Source of the DNA: Hirsutella rhossiliensis
Taxonomy: Eukaryota; Ascomycota; Sordariomycetes; Hypocreales; Ophiocordycipitaceae
Length of the DNA: 64,000 bases
Assembly: GCF_020360975.1 (NCBI RefSeq)
Contig: NW_025408672.1
Span: forward strand, 1,736,001 to 1,800,000
Direction of reading: 5' to 3'
The notes under the pieces were generated by a model. That model made no database searches and was not told the origin of the DNA. It saw only the letters and a list, made by a program, of their open reading frames with translations. A program made the position numbers and the translations under genes. Below, piece by piece: positions 1 to 11,119 of this stretch (position 1 is the stretch's first letter; every line of letters starts with the position of its first letter).

Positions 1-2450
1 TAGATAAGTGCGAATTTAAGGTTAAGAGGGTTAAGTACCTAGGCTTTATTATCTACGCTAGCGTAGGTATATAGGTAGATCCTATAAAGATCTAAGCGAT
101 TTAGGACTAAGCTACCCTAACTATATAGATAGGTATATAAAGCTTCCTTAGGTTCGCGAACTATTATAAGATATTTATTAAGGGCTTCTCTTATATTATA
201 ATACCCTTAAACGAGATTACTAAGAAGCGGACCGCCTTTTACTAAGGGCCTATATAGGAAGGAGCGTTTTATACGCTTAAGGACCTATTCTCTTAAGCCC
301 TAGTACTACTTTAGTAGGACTTTAACTAGTCTACGTTAGTTAAAGCGGACTATAGCGGCTAGGCACTTAAAGGAACGCTCTCTTAGGAGGTAGATAGGCA
401 GAAGTAACCGGTAGCGTTCTACTCCTATAAGCTAACCTTAGTAAAGCGGAATTACGCTATTTATAATAAGGAGATACTAGCGATTATTAGCTACCTTAAG
501 TAATAGTAAGCGGAGCTCCGGAGCTATAAGAGCTTCGAGGTTCTTATAGACTATAGGAACCTTAAGTACTTTATAACTCGCTAGTACCTCTTAGAGCGGT
601 AAGCCTACTAAGCGGAGTATCTCTTATACTTTAACTTCTCGATTAAGTACTAGCTAGGGCAGGACTCCGTAGTCCTAAATACGCTTTCCTAAAAGGATTA
701 AGACCGGCCGACGGGAGCAGATATCGAGGCCCGGGATCTATAGCTTATCCCGTAAAAAGCGCTATAGACTTATATAAAAGCTTCCTTAGTAAAAGAAGGC
801 GCGGCGCTAACGGATAAGCCTTCCCCTATACCTTTACCTTAGCCCGGCGAGGAGGGATAGACCGGCCTAAGGGCGCGTGCGGCGCAGGTGTTTTAAGATA
901 AGGTCCTCTAGCGCTTATAAGATAGGATATTATTTCTAGACCGTACTTATAAGAGCGTACGCCGCGCCGTTAAGTCTAGCGCTTAACGCCTCGATCTAAA
1001 GCTAAAGCTAAAGGTATAAGTAGCTAACTATTATATTAACCTATAGGGGCACCTACGTTAGCGGGGGAGACTATAGGTACTAGGCGCGCCGTATACTATA
1101 GAAGCTAGGGAGAAGGATAGACCGCCGGAGCTAAATAAATAGAACGAGCTCTAAGGGAAGCTAGTCTAGCTCGTCTATAACTCTAGTATCGTAGGCTACC
1201 TAGGTAAGTAAGGTATAGTAGTAGGCCTTATAAGGGATTTCTACTAGCCCTTCTTATAGTACTATATTCGCCGCTTCCTCCGTAACTACGATATCTATAG
1301 CTATACTAAGATTTAGAGGGTATAGCTTAAGGGGCTACTTAAGTAGCTTTTAGTACCCGACTAGTTCTATATATATATATAGATAGACTTTATAACGGAC
1401 CTCCTACTTATAGAAGGCGGTAACTACTATATATAGGTAATTAAGGACCGACTTAGTAAGTCTATAGTATTAAAGCTAATACTATTTATAGATATAGAGT
1501 CCTACGTAAAGCGCTTCTTATAGTACTAGGCCCGCTTATATAGCTAGCTAGCCTTTATTATAAGTAATAAGGGATCGAATTAAACTAGCCGCTTTTAATA
1601 GTACCTATACTAGCTACTTTAGATTATATAGCTACTTAGTACGGTATATTACTTATAGACTAACGGAGGGCCTAAGAGGGTTAACTAGGAGGCGTAGGCT
1701 TACCTATAGGCTATCGTAGCCTATAACTAAGTAGACTAAGACTATTAGCTCCCCGCGGCCTAACTTACGTTAAATAGTAAACTATATACCTCTATTAAGA
1801 TAGCCCTTTTCTTTATAACGTATAGCTTCGAACTACCCTTACTAGTTCCCTTTACTATAGATATAGTAGCGGAGTAGTATAGTAATTTATTATTAAAGGG
1901 CCGCGCCTCTATATTTATATAAAAGCTATAGGAGACTATAGATTATTATTAATCCGCGATAGCCGCCGTAGTATAAGATTAAGAGCGGCACGCTAATAAG
2001 ACTAGGGCCCTAGTAAATAGGTTTATAGTAAGAGATAAGGTATAGCTAGACCTCTATAACTATAGGTCGGTATAGCTAAAGAAGAAGCTTAACTAGCTAT
2101 ACGCGAAGTTTATAGTATAAAGGGTTATTAGCCTATAAGTTATAGAGCTTAATAGTCTCTTAATAGGGGTCTATAATAAGATTAATATAGACCTCCTTTA
2201 TAAAGCCTCCTTTAACCCGCTACTTAGATAAGAAGTAGCGGACGCTTAACCGCCTATAATCGAGGTAAAGGGAGAGGACGAGTTTAAGGTTAAAGAGATA
2301 TAGGCCGCGCGCTAGAAAAAGGTTAGTAGGGGGAAACGCTAAGAGGTCCTCGTTAAGTAGCGCGGGTATCTTAACCTTATATAAGAACCTATATATAAGT
2401 TTACGGGAACTATAGCCCTCGATAAGTTTAAGGCCTTATTTAGAATAATA
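1..2450 (+). mobile_element. Ty3/Gypsy chromovirus pol relic (RIP-inactivated, 5' end outside window)
   Basis: Reading through many stops on the + strand gives, in order, the end of a reverse transcriptase (a YLGF-type motif near 40, then a SFL...ANYY-type connection), an RNase H segment (to about 650), an integrase (about 1,140-2,150) and a chromodomain-like C-terminus near 2,250-2,440 with the pattern IIEV...EDEF...EVLVK.RGY. Chromodomain-bearing integrases are typical of fungal chromoviruses. The 5' part (gag, protease, most of RT) lies left of the window. Every frame is broken by TAG/TAA codons of RIP type, so it cannot be active. LTRs were not delimited. Confidence 0.8.
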
Positions 2451-2589
2451 GATAAAAACGATAAACTAGCGGACTACTAATAGTAGCTTAGGCTAAGACT
2501 ATAAAGTAGGTATAGTAAAAGGGGCAGTTATAGTAATATAGATAATATAAGCGTAATAGTATAGGTAGAGATAAAAATAGCGTTTATTA

Positions 2590-3650
2590 TAAGGTAGAGC
2601 CCTTAGACTACTTAGGCTTATTCTTTATTATTATTATTATTATTATCCTTATTATCGTCGTTCTTATTAGCCTCCTCCTTCTTATTAGCGGCGGCGGCGG
2701 TCTCTAAGGCGCTAAGGCGGCCCTCTAAGCCTATAAGCTAGTCGGCGGCGGCGGCTCTAAGGGTAAAGGGGCGGCGGCTAGCGGCGGCGGTAGGGGCAGC
2801 GGCGGTAGTAGAGGCGGGCATAGCTAAGGGGACCGCTAATAGGGCGACGGAGGTAGTATCCCTAGCGCCGGGTATATTAAAGGCGGAAATAAGGGAGCGG
2901 AGGAGTAGGACTTACTTAAGTATAAGGCCCTATCGCTTAAGGGCGCGGAGGTTATAGTAGGCGGCGGCGGCGGCGGTAAGGCGCTTCTTAGTAGCCCCTT
3001 ACGCCTACCTATATAAGCCGGCCTTCTAAGCTAACGCCGTAGCGAGTATGATAGGAGGCGCCGCCTTATAAGCGCGGCCGGCTCGCGCGTACTAGTAGTA
3101 GCTACCGCCGCGGCGGCGCCCGGCTTAGTTAGAGTAGTCGAGCTCCTATAACGTATAACGTATATAGGGGGCCGAGTAAGCGGCGCCGGCCTATACTTAG
3201 CGCTTATACTATAGGAGGTTAGCGGATAATATCTATTACGCTTACTTAACTACGGACTTATAGGGGTAGCGGAGATAGAGGCGGGGGCTAAGGGGCTAGG
3301 CGTTATAGGTAGCGGCGGGGACGGCGTCGTTACCTTAAGGGGCGACGTAAGAGCGAATAGCGTAGTAGAGGCGGCGGCGGCGGCGGTAGGAGCGGTGGTA
3401 GCGGCGCGGGTAGGAGCGGCGGTAGCGGCGGAGTCGTCGTTAGCCGCGGCTAGCATAGCATCGACGAACGACTCTATATACTCCGAAAAGGAGGAGGTAA
3501 GAGAAGGAGAGGCGGATATATCTATCGCGGAAGTTAGTACGACGGAATATAGCCTCCCGCTTTATAGGGCGCGGAACTTACTAGTTAGAGTTATTATTAT
3601 TATTAAGGCTATTATTACTACTACCGCTACTACTATAAGTATATATTAAT
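2590..3650. repeat. Triplet-rich island (TTA and GCG/GGC runs) inside the RIP block
   Basis: The stretch begins with a TTA microsatellite (about 2,625-2,646) and continues with many GGC/GCG runs. The minus strand reads as a low-complexity Ala/Thr-rich and Asn-rich polypeptide interrupted by RIP stops, with one open piece of 68 codons (3,250-3,456). This could be a gag-like remnant of an element in opposite orientation. It kept open frames because GCN-rich DNA offers few CpA targets. No specific family is recognised. Confidence 0.5.
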
Positions 3651-4199
3651 AGAGCGGCCTATATAGCTAGGAACGGACTAACGCCTTAGGTAGAGCGGAA
3701 CTTACCTATTAATGCTATTACTACGGTTAAAGAAGGGAGAGAAGGAAGGGAAGGGGGAAGGGGGGGATACCGCCTTATATACCCCTTAGTAGAAGAGGCT
3801 GCCTAAGGTAAAGGGAACGGGTAACCTAAGGCTTACGTAGGTCTAGACTAGTAGCTAGCTACTTAAGGGCGTATATAATAGGTTATACCCTTATTTAAAC
3901 GGCTAGCTAGCTAATAAGTATAGAGCTAGGTCCCGGCTACTTAGGCTAACGGGCGCGAGGATAATAGGGCTAGTAGGGCCGGCCCTATTAACGGGAAAGG
4001 GTAAGGAAGAGCCCGCGGTATAGGCCTAATTATATAGGAGCTATTAATAGGGTAGCGCTACGCCGCGCTTAAGGGAGGGTATTATATAAGAGTCTTTAAC
4101 TATTATAAGTAATAGGCTTAGGCCGCGGCCTAAGCCGCGTAGTTACGTATAGAGGGCTAGATCCTATAAGTATAAGGGCGGGCTAGCCGCGTATAGAAG

Positions 4200-7100
4200 A
4201 GCTCTATATAGCTTATTAATATTATCTTATAGACGGCACCTATATATACGCTTCTGCCTACTCCGTAATAATAGCTAAGGAAAGACTAAGAGACGAATTT
4301 CTAAACGAACCCTTTTACGGCCGGACTAGCTATATAAGGAAAATTAGGTTAACTAGACCGATGTCTTTAAGGACTAAGAAAGCTTTATTAGGGTAATGTT
4401 TTTTATAGACGCTTTTTTAGGGATAGTTTTCCCTTATTTCTTATAGACCTACCTAAGTAAGTATAACTAGTCTACCTTCTAAGACTTTATTAACTAGATA
4501 AAATCCTACTTTAGCTATAAGGTAAAGAAGATATAGTTTAACGGAGAGCTATTTATAAAGGATATCTTAAATTAGCTTTAAAAAAGGGGTATTTTACCCC
4601 TCTTATTAGCACCGAATACCTAGGCTTAGAATAAAAGGGTAGAAAGATTAAGGGGTGCTATAATAGAAAGGGCCTATATAATAAGACTTACTATAAGGCT
4701 TCCTTATAACCTTTAAAGGGAAGTCGTTAAGACCGCTTATTACTTTTAGAACCGGACCCTTAGGGACCCTAAGGACCCTAGGGAACTAAACTAAGGAATA
4801 GACTAGAAATCCCCCCTTAAGCTCTTTATAAAGAAGAGGGCTTTACTTACCTACCTTTATACCTATAGATATAAGGTATACGCTATAACTACCGATATAT
4901 AGCTAAAAAGGAAGAAGAAAAGAAAGCTTAATCCTAGGGCCTTTATTAGTTACCTCGTTAGCTATAATTCTATAAATATCTTCTAGATTTAGATTCCTCT
5001 TTTATAGAAAGTTCTTTCGACTAAGGATATAATTTTCGACGAATCTAGCTTCTTCGATAGAAAGATAGATTAATAGCCCTTCTTACTCTCTTAATATTAG
5101 CTAATTTAAAAGATCTAAATCCCCCCTTTTTAATAGTCTTAAGAAGAGGTCCTAGATAAGGAAATAGAGGAAGAAACCGACGTCGAAGTAGTTAAGGATA
5201 ACGCTAACTTTAAAGAAGAAAAAGAGGAAGCTATTAGATTAAATAATCTAAACGAAGAAGGAGACTATAGGAAAGTAGTAGAGCTAGAATACGCCTACCT
5301 TCTTATACCTCCTCTTATAGAATAAGAAGAAGATCTAAAAGTAGCTTTTTTAGTTAGTCTTCCTATCTCGACCCCTAAAAGGGTAGGAAAGGCACCTCTC
5401 TTAAAGGATTACCTAGCTGCCTTTTTATCCTTACTTTAAGAAGTAAAGGAAGGTATAGGACCCGATACGGTTACGAAAGAAGACTAACCTCTCCCTTATT
5501 TCGATCGTTTTTCTAACTTCTATCTAACGCCTATAGAAGACGGTTCCTATAGAGTATTTATAGTAGGCCGGCTTTTTAAGCCTTTATTAGTAAGGAAGGT
5601 ATATAAAAGAGACCTCCCGGACCTACTAGCGAACTAAAAGTAGCTAGAAAAACACCCTTTTAGAGACTAGTTTTTCTAGGCCTAGAAAGACTACCTAGAC
5701 TTATATAAAGAGATAGGGTCTTTCGAAGACGTCTTAAAAGAAAAGGTAAGAGGAAAATAGGTCCTTAGCTATAAGTAGGTCTTTATCTATAAGACTAATA
5801 AATATAGCTTCCTTTAAAAGTATAAGGCTCGGCTAGTTATCTATAGGAATTAATAGGAAAAAGGGGATCTACTTACTAAGGTAACTACCTTAATAAGGAT
5901 ATCTTTTCGGACTCTTATAGCTATAGTAGTAGAATTTAACTTTAAGCTCGATTAAATAGATATAGTTAACGCCTTTATTAACTACCCCCTTAAGGAAGAA
6001 GAAGTTATTTATATATAACTTCCTCTTAGTTTCTAATAACTAGGAAAGGTTCTATAGCTTAGGAAAGCTTTATACGGACTATAAAGATTACCCTTTCTTT
6101 AGTAATAGTATTTAACTAGTTCTCTTAAAGCCCTAGGCTTTAAGAAAGTCCCTTAGGAACTATATATAATATAAAAGGGTAAAGTTACGGTCTTCTTCTA
6201 CGTTAATAATATTATCTAGGCCTACCTAAAAGAGAAAGAAGTAACTACTAAAGAGGCTATATAAGGCCTATAATAAAGGTATAAGATAACTAGGCTAAGG
6301 GAGCTAAAGTGGTTCCTAGGGATATAAATCCTTTAGAATAAATCCTAACGGACTATTTAGCTTACTTAGGACCCCTATATCGATAAGGTCGCTTATAAAT
6401 TCCTCCTTAATTCCCTCGATAAGAAGCTTCCTTCTATACTTATATTAGACGAAGAGCTTTTACCTAATCCGTCCTTTTAAGCTAGGGAGTAAGAGAAACA
6501 CCGATATTAATAAAAGGTAGGCTCCTTGCTTTTTTTAGCTATTTCTACTAGACCGGATATCTCTTTTACGGTCTCCCGGCTAGCTAAGTATAACTAGAAT
6601 CCTAGCCCTAGGTACTAAGAAGTAGTAGGCTAAGCTATCCTTTATCTCTATTTAATAAGATTATATAGTCTACGCTTAGGAGGGTAAGGAAGGAAGAAAT
6701 TAGCTACTAAAATCTTCTTTTATTTAAGCGATTTATCCTTTATAGATAATTCCTTAGATAGAAAGAGCTTATAGGGGTATATTATATCCCTTTTTAGAGG
6801 AACTATTACTTAAAGAGCTTTAAAGTAAGCTACTATTACGACTTTAAGTATAGAGGTAGAGCTACTAGCTCTTTTAAAAGCGTTAAAAGAAGCGATTTTT
6901 ATTAGCCGGCTACTAATATCTCTACGACTATAAATTCCGACCCTATTAACTATAGAATATAATAATATATAGACTAATCCCTTAGTACGAGGGACCTAGG
7001 AAGCTAAAAAATAGGTTTTTAGGAAGGAGCTAAAAGGGGGTATAAAAAGGAGGGTAAGGGTAAGAGGGGAAGTAGAAGTAGCGATAGCTTCCTATAAAGG

Positions 7101-7260
7101 TAGCGAAAAATAAGACGGATATACCGGTAATAGCTAGAAAGGAGGGGAAAACCTTATAAAAAGCTTAGTAGTTAAGAGGATATTAGTAGCTTCTTTAAGT
7201 AGGATCTTCTTTATTAATTAAGATGCTAGACGGGTATAAAAAGGGGCGTATAATTAAGGC
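4200..7260 (+). mobile_element. Ty1/Copia pol relic (RIP-inactivated)
   Basis: The + strand retains the outline of a Copia polyprotein: integrase core (about 4,250-4,750), a linker, a reverse transcriptase (about 5,750-6,350) with the segment corresponding to D-x-VNAFLN and KALYGL, and a Copia-type RNase H (about 6,500-6,950) ending in a T...EVELLAL-like motif. The RT active-site segment at 6,199-6,210 reads Tyr-Val-Asn-Asn where the family has Tyr-Val-Asp-Asp, as expected if RIP turned GAT into AAT after a T. Stops are frequent throughout. The 3' end near 7,260 is approximate; no LTR pair was established. Confidence 0.8.
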
Positions 7261-7399
7261 AATATAATAATTACTCCCCTACTATAATTGCTGCCCCTAT
7301 AAGAATTAAATATCTCTGCCCTACTTATCCGACCCCTTACTTTTAATTTTACCTTTATATATTTTATATATACGTCTTATATCTCTCTTTACGAGAAAA

Positions 7400-9660
7400 G
7401 TAGTAATATAATACCTACTTAAGCGCTAAACGACCCTATAGAAAAAGTAGTATATAATAAACTTATAGGCTTTATCCTAAGCGTATAGTTTAGTAAGGTA
7501 TAGGTAGTAGTTAAACGGCTCTTTAAGGTAAAGAGCTACGCTAGTAGCGCGTTATTAGCGGTGCTCTATATAGACGAGAGCTTTAAGACAATAATCTAAG
7601 AAATAATTAAAAAGTTAGTTAAGGAAGAACTCTACTTAAGTATCGCTTTAAGCTTAGGGGGCCTAAAGTAAACCTAGGCTATAGTTATAGCTAAGACTAA
7701 AGGACTAACTTAATATAAAGCTATAGTAAAATAGGTCTTACCGCGCTATAAACGTAAGATTATTATAGTCCCTATTAAGGCACCGCTTAAAATCCTAAGC
7801 CGCGAACTAAAGGATATAGTAAAGGCGGTAAATACGGCCTTAAAAGCTATAAGCGCTATAGCGGTAAGGCGCCTTTAAAGCGGAGATATCGCGGTTATAT
7901 TTAATACCTTAGCGAGAGCCTACTAAAAGGACTAAGGCTAGGTTAAGGCTATATTTAGACTAAAGGCTACGATCGCCCGCTATATATATATAGTAGTCGC
8001 TAAGAATATCCTTTTAAGGGTAGCGATAGTAGATAGGGAGCGATTACTTTATAAGATTATAGAGGCGAATAAAGTTAAGGTCCTTTAAGCCTAGGCGCTA
8101 CGCCCTTAATCTAAGATATTAACGGTAATAACTATACTTATTAAGGTCGGTAGCTTAAAAGAGGCTAATAAGCTCTACGACCTAAGCTTAGTTTTTAAAG
8201 TATAAATCTTTTAATATAAACCCTATAATAAGTCGGTCTAACTATAAAGGTACTATAATTACTATAGGTATAGCTATATTCCTAAGCGGTATATATCGAT
8301 ATAACTCTATAGCTAATATAGGAGTATAGTATATAATAAAGGTAAGGATAAATATAAGGCTAAGAAGAGCGAAATCCCTTATAACTATATCTTATACTAA
8401 GGGGACTACTTATTATAAACTTAAACTTACCTTATAGCGAATAAAGCCTAGGAAAAGGTAAGGGAAAACTACCTACGATAACTTTAATAGTTCGCGAATA
8501 CCTAGACTTATACTAAGTAATAGGTATTACCTACTATTAAAGCCTAGGGCGTTCTTAATTCGACCGCGGTCTAAAAGCGGGGACTAGGTAGATCGCGCTA
8601 AGATAAGAGGTCGAGCTTAAGATAAGAGGTCGAGCTTAAGATACCCCCCGGCTAGTAAGGCTAGGAAGGCTAAACTAAGTATAAACGATATTCGTAAGTA
8701 TAATAGATAAAGAAGCGCTAAGAGATAAAGCGCCTCCCTCCTTATATAAATAACCCCTTTTACCCTAACCCTACCTATATATAACTAAAAGTATTATTCT
8801 AGAATATATAAAAGAGATATAAGCTAGCTTAGCTAGCGCTTTACTACTACGCTAGCTTTAACTTAATAGTACTATAAGAAGTAAAAGTATACTAAGAGGC
8901 AGGGCCCCGCTCCTTAGAGCGGCGCCCTATAGCCTAGTTTATAAGGAGGGGAGGTATACGCTATATATATATAAAAGGCTTAGGCTAGGGACTTAGTCGC
9001 CCCGGTCTAGACTAAACTAAAGCGAGGTAATTTTCGGGGATAGTACTAGACTATAAACGGTCTACTTACTACTAAGGGCCGCAAGGGCTAGAGCGTTATA
9101 GGACCTAAGCGCGATCGAACTAAAGTACCCTATAGTAATAGTAAGGGACTTTAATATCTATTACCTACTCTAGGACGGATATAATAAAACCTTAGATAGT
9201 ATAATATAACTTATATAGGAGGCGATAAGACTATAACTTAAACTTACTACCTTAAGAGGGGAGTATATAAGATTTTTCTATAGCTAAAGGGATAGTACTA
9301 TCGACCTAGCTTTAGTAATACTAAAGACTAGGATATAGTATACTAGGCCTAACCTAAACCTAACTAGGTTAGACTATATCCCTTAGACTATTATACTATA
9401 GGTCGATACTTAGGCCTAGGCGCCTAAACCGGCTTTAAGGTAGAAAGAAGTAAAAGCTAAGCTAGTTAAAGCTAAGACTATATCCTAGCTAGGACTATAC
9501 TAGCTAGCGCTCTAGATACTAGAAGATATCGACTAGGACCTAGACTATATCTTTACTACTTTAGTATAGATCGCGATAGCTATAGTTCCGCGCTAACTAT
9601 AGCTATTTTAACCTTATTATAGGTAATTTAAATACTAATTTAAGCTCCTTTATATATATA
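7400..9660 (+). mobile_element. LINE (Tad-like) relic: ORF1 and endonuclease part of ORF2
   Basis: An ORF1-like stretch (about 7,400-8,400) ends in what were zinc-knuckle motifs near 8,245-8,330, whose cysteines now read as tyrosines (TGY to TAY). From about 8,790 to 9,600 the frame follows an endonuclease/exonuclease/phosphatase domain with a DFN motif near 9,150 and a D-x-A-L segment near 9,300. This ORF1 plus EEP-ORF2 layout fits fungal Tad-group LINEs. No reverse transcriptase was found downstream, so the copy is truncated. All frames carry RIP stops. Confidence 0.7.
8601..8638. repeat. Perfect 19-bp tandem duplication
   Basis: Two head-to-tail copies of agataagaggtcgagctta (8,601-8,619 and 8,620-8,638) lie between the ORF1-like and endonuclease-like parts of the LINE relic. 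They are identical although the surrounding DNA is heavily mutated. Confidence 0.85.
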
Positions 9661-10056
9661 TAATCCTTTAACGCTTTTAAGCTAGTTTAATACTTAAGAA
9701 GTATAATATTCTATTATAATAATAGCTTAAGAAGCTATTAGTAAAAAAAAACCCTTTTTATATAATTTTAATACTAATTATAACTATTAAGACCCTAAGG
9801 AGCTATTACTATAAATCTATAATCTTAATATTATTACCGTTATACGCGGCTAGCCTTATAATAATAAGCTACCTATACTAAGCTCCCTTATAGCGAGGGC
9901 ATTATAGACGGAATTATAGCCGGTACTATAGGTATAGCCGCCTATTACGGCTATACGGGCGTTATAGCTTCCTAATTTAAGTTAGGCTAGCTTAAGGCGG
10001 CTTAACGCGAGCGTTCGAAGGCGCCGGGGGCGGGACGAGATCGATAAACTTAGCTA

Positions 10057-11119
10057 TAGCCCGCGCTCTCTCACAGCGTTACAATAAGGATCGTCAGCTC
10101 GAGGAAATACAAGGGGAAGGGGATCAAGAGGAGGACGCGGCAGGAGGGGCGCGCCGCTCGCTTCGTCAGGGCAGCCGGCTTCGTCAGGCGTGGGAGGGAT
10201 CGTTGAGTGGGCGCCGCCGCCGCCGCCCACACAGCCGTAAGGGCCAAGGAGGAGCCGGATCAATTAACGGGCCGATTATTGCAACTTCGAGTTCAAGGCC
10301 CGGAAATGCGTTATTTAATCGAATTAAGAGGCATGCGTTATATGGCCTTTATTGCCTCTGTGTGTGTGTGCGGGCGGGCGCAGGCGCGGGTGCGGGCATG
10401 TGGGCGGTACGGGTACTTACCAGGCGCGCGCGGTAGAAATAGGCGGGGCGGGCTGGCGTTGGCACGTAGCTTAAAAATAGGGCGAATGTACGGATAGCAA
10501 TACGTATATATATAATTAGCAATACTCATTATTAATACGTAACCTTTACTTCCCTATGTGGGCTCTCGAGTCTCGAGGGAGTGTGCGGGGACTATGCGCA
10601 GTGCCTTGACCAGCCGCAGTGGCCCACTTTTCGGTAGGCGCAGGAGTCAAAGGCCTTGACTCAAGACGTCATCTATTCGTGTTGCAGTGCATCATTCGTT
10701 TTTATCATGATTGTTCCTTTTAAACACCTGGCTTGTGACGACTGCGGGGAAGCTCCCAACTTCTCGCAATACCATGGCCATGACGATGCCAGCCCTGCGA
10801 CTCCACAGACAGGCCTGATGTCTCTTGCATCTTCGCTCTCTTCCGCGGCCCATCATCGCTAATTCGCTATACACGAATATCTCGAGTTTCCCTGCATCTG
10901 TCGTCGTTGACCTCCTCAAGGCCCTCCCCACCCCCGGAAAAGGGGCCCGGAGCTCAACATTCTCGAGTCTGGACACCCCACGGCCTGTACGGAGTAAGCG
11001 GCGACATCATAGACTCGCGCCTTTGAAATTTGGACCCTGGTCAGAGAGGAGCACTCTTAGGGAAAACCACCTACTCCACTGCAAGATCTGCATACTTGCC
11101 TCTCAGGCTCTCACGCGCC
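10057..11119. other. Unique DNA between the RIP block and the S9 peptidase
   Basis: Normal dinucleotide usage. Contains a short TG microsatellite (about 10,359-10,370) followed by a GCGGG-rich stretch, then an AT-rich patch near 10,500-10,550. The last few hundred bases are the probable promoter and leader of the peptidase gene. No credible gene was seen; the short open frames here lack coding character. Confidence 0.5.

Larger units (their letters stand above)
1..10056. repeat. RIP-mutated repeat block
   Basis: Throughout this block CpA and TpG are almost absent: most 60-base lines contain none or one. TpA, TAG and TAA are everywhere, while CpG and GC-rich triplets survive. That is the signature of repeat-induced point mutation acting on CpA on both strands until the substrate is nearly exhausted. 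Frames that once encoded retroelement proteins can still be followed across dozens of stop codons. CpA and TpG return abruptly at about 10,057-10,080. The part between about 9,660 and 10,056 and the part between about 3,650 and 4,200 are RIP-mutated but not assigned to any element. No intact gene is expected inside. Confidence 0.95.

Noticed and set aside
3250..3649. Open frames of 68 and 84 codons in the RIP block
   Set aside because: Open only because GCN-rich DNA lacks RIP targets; low-complexity products with no gene context.
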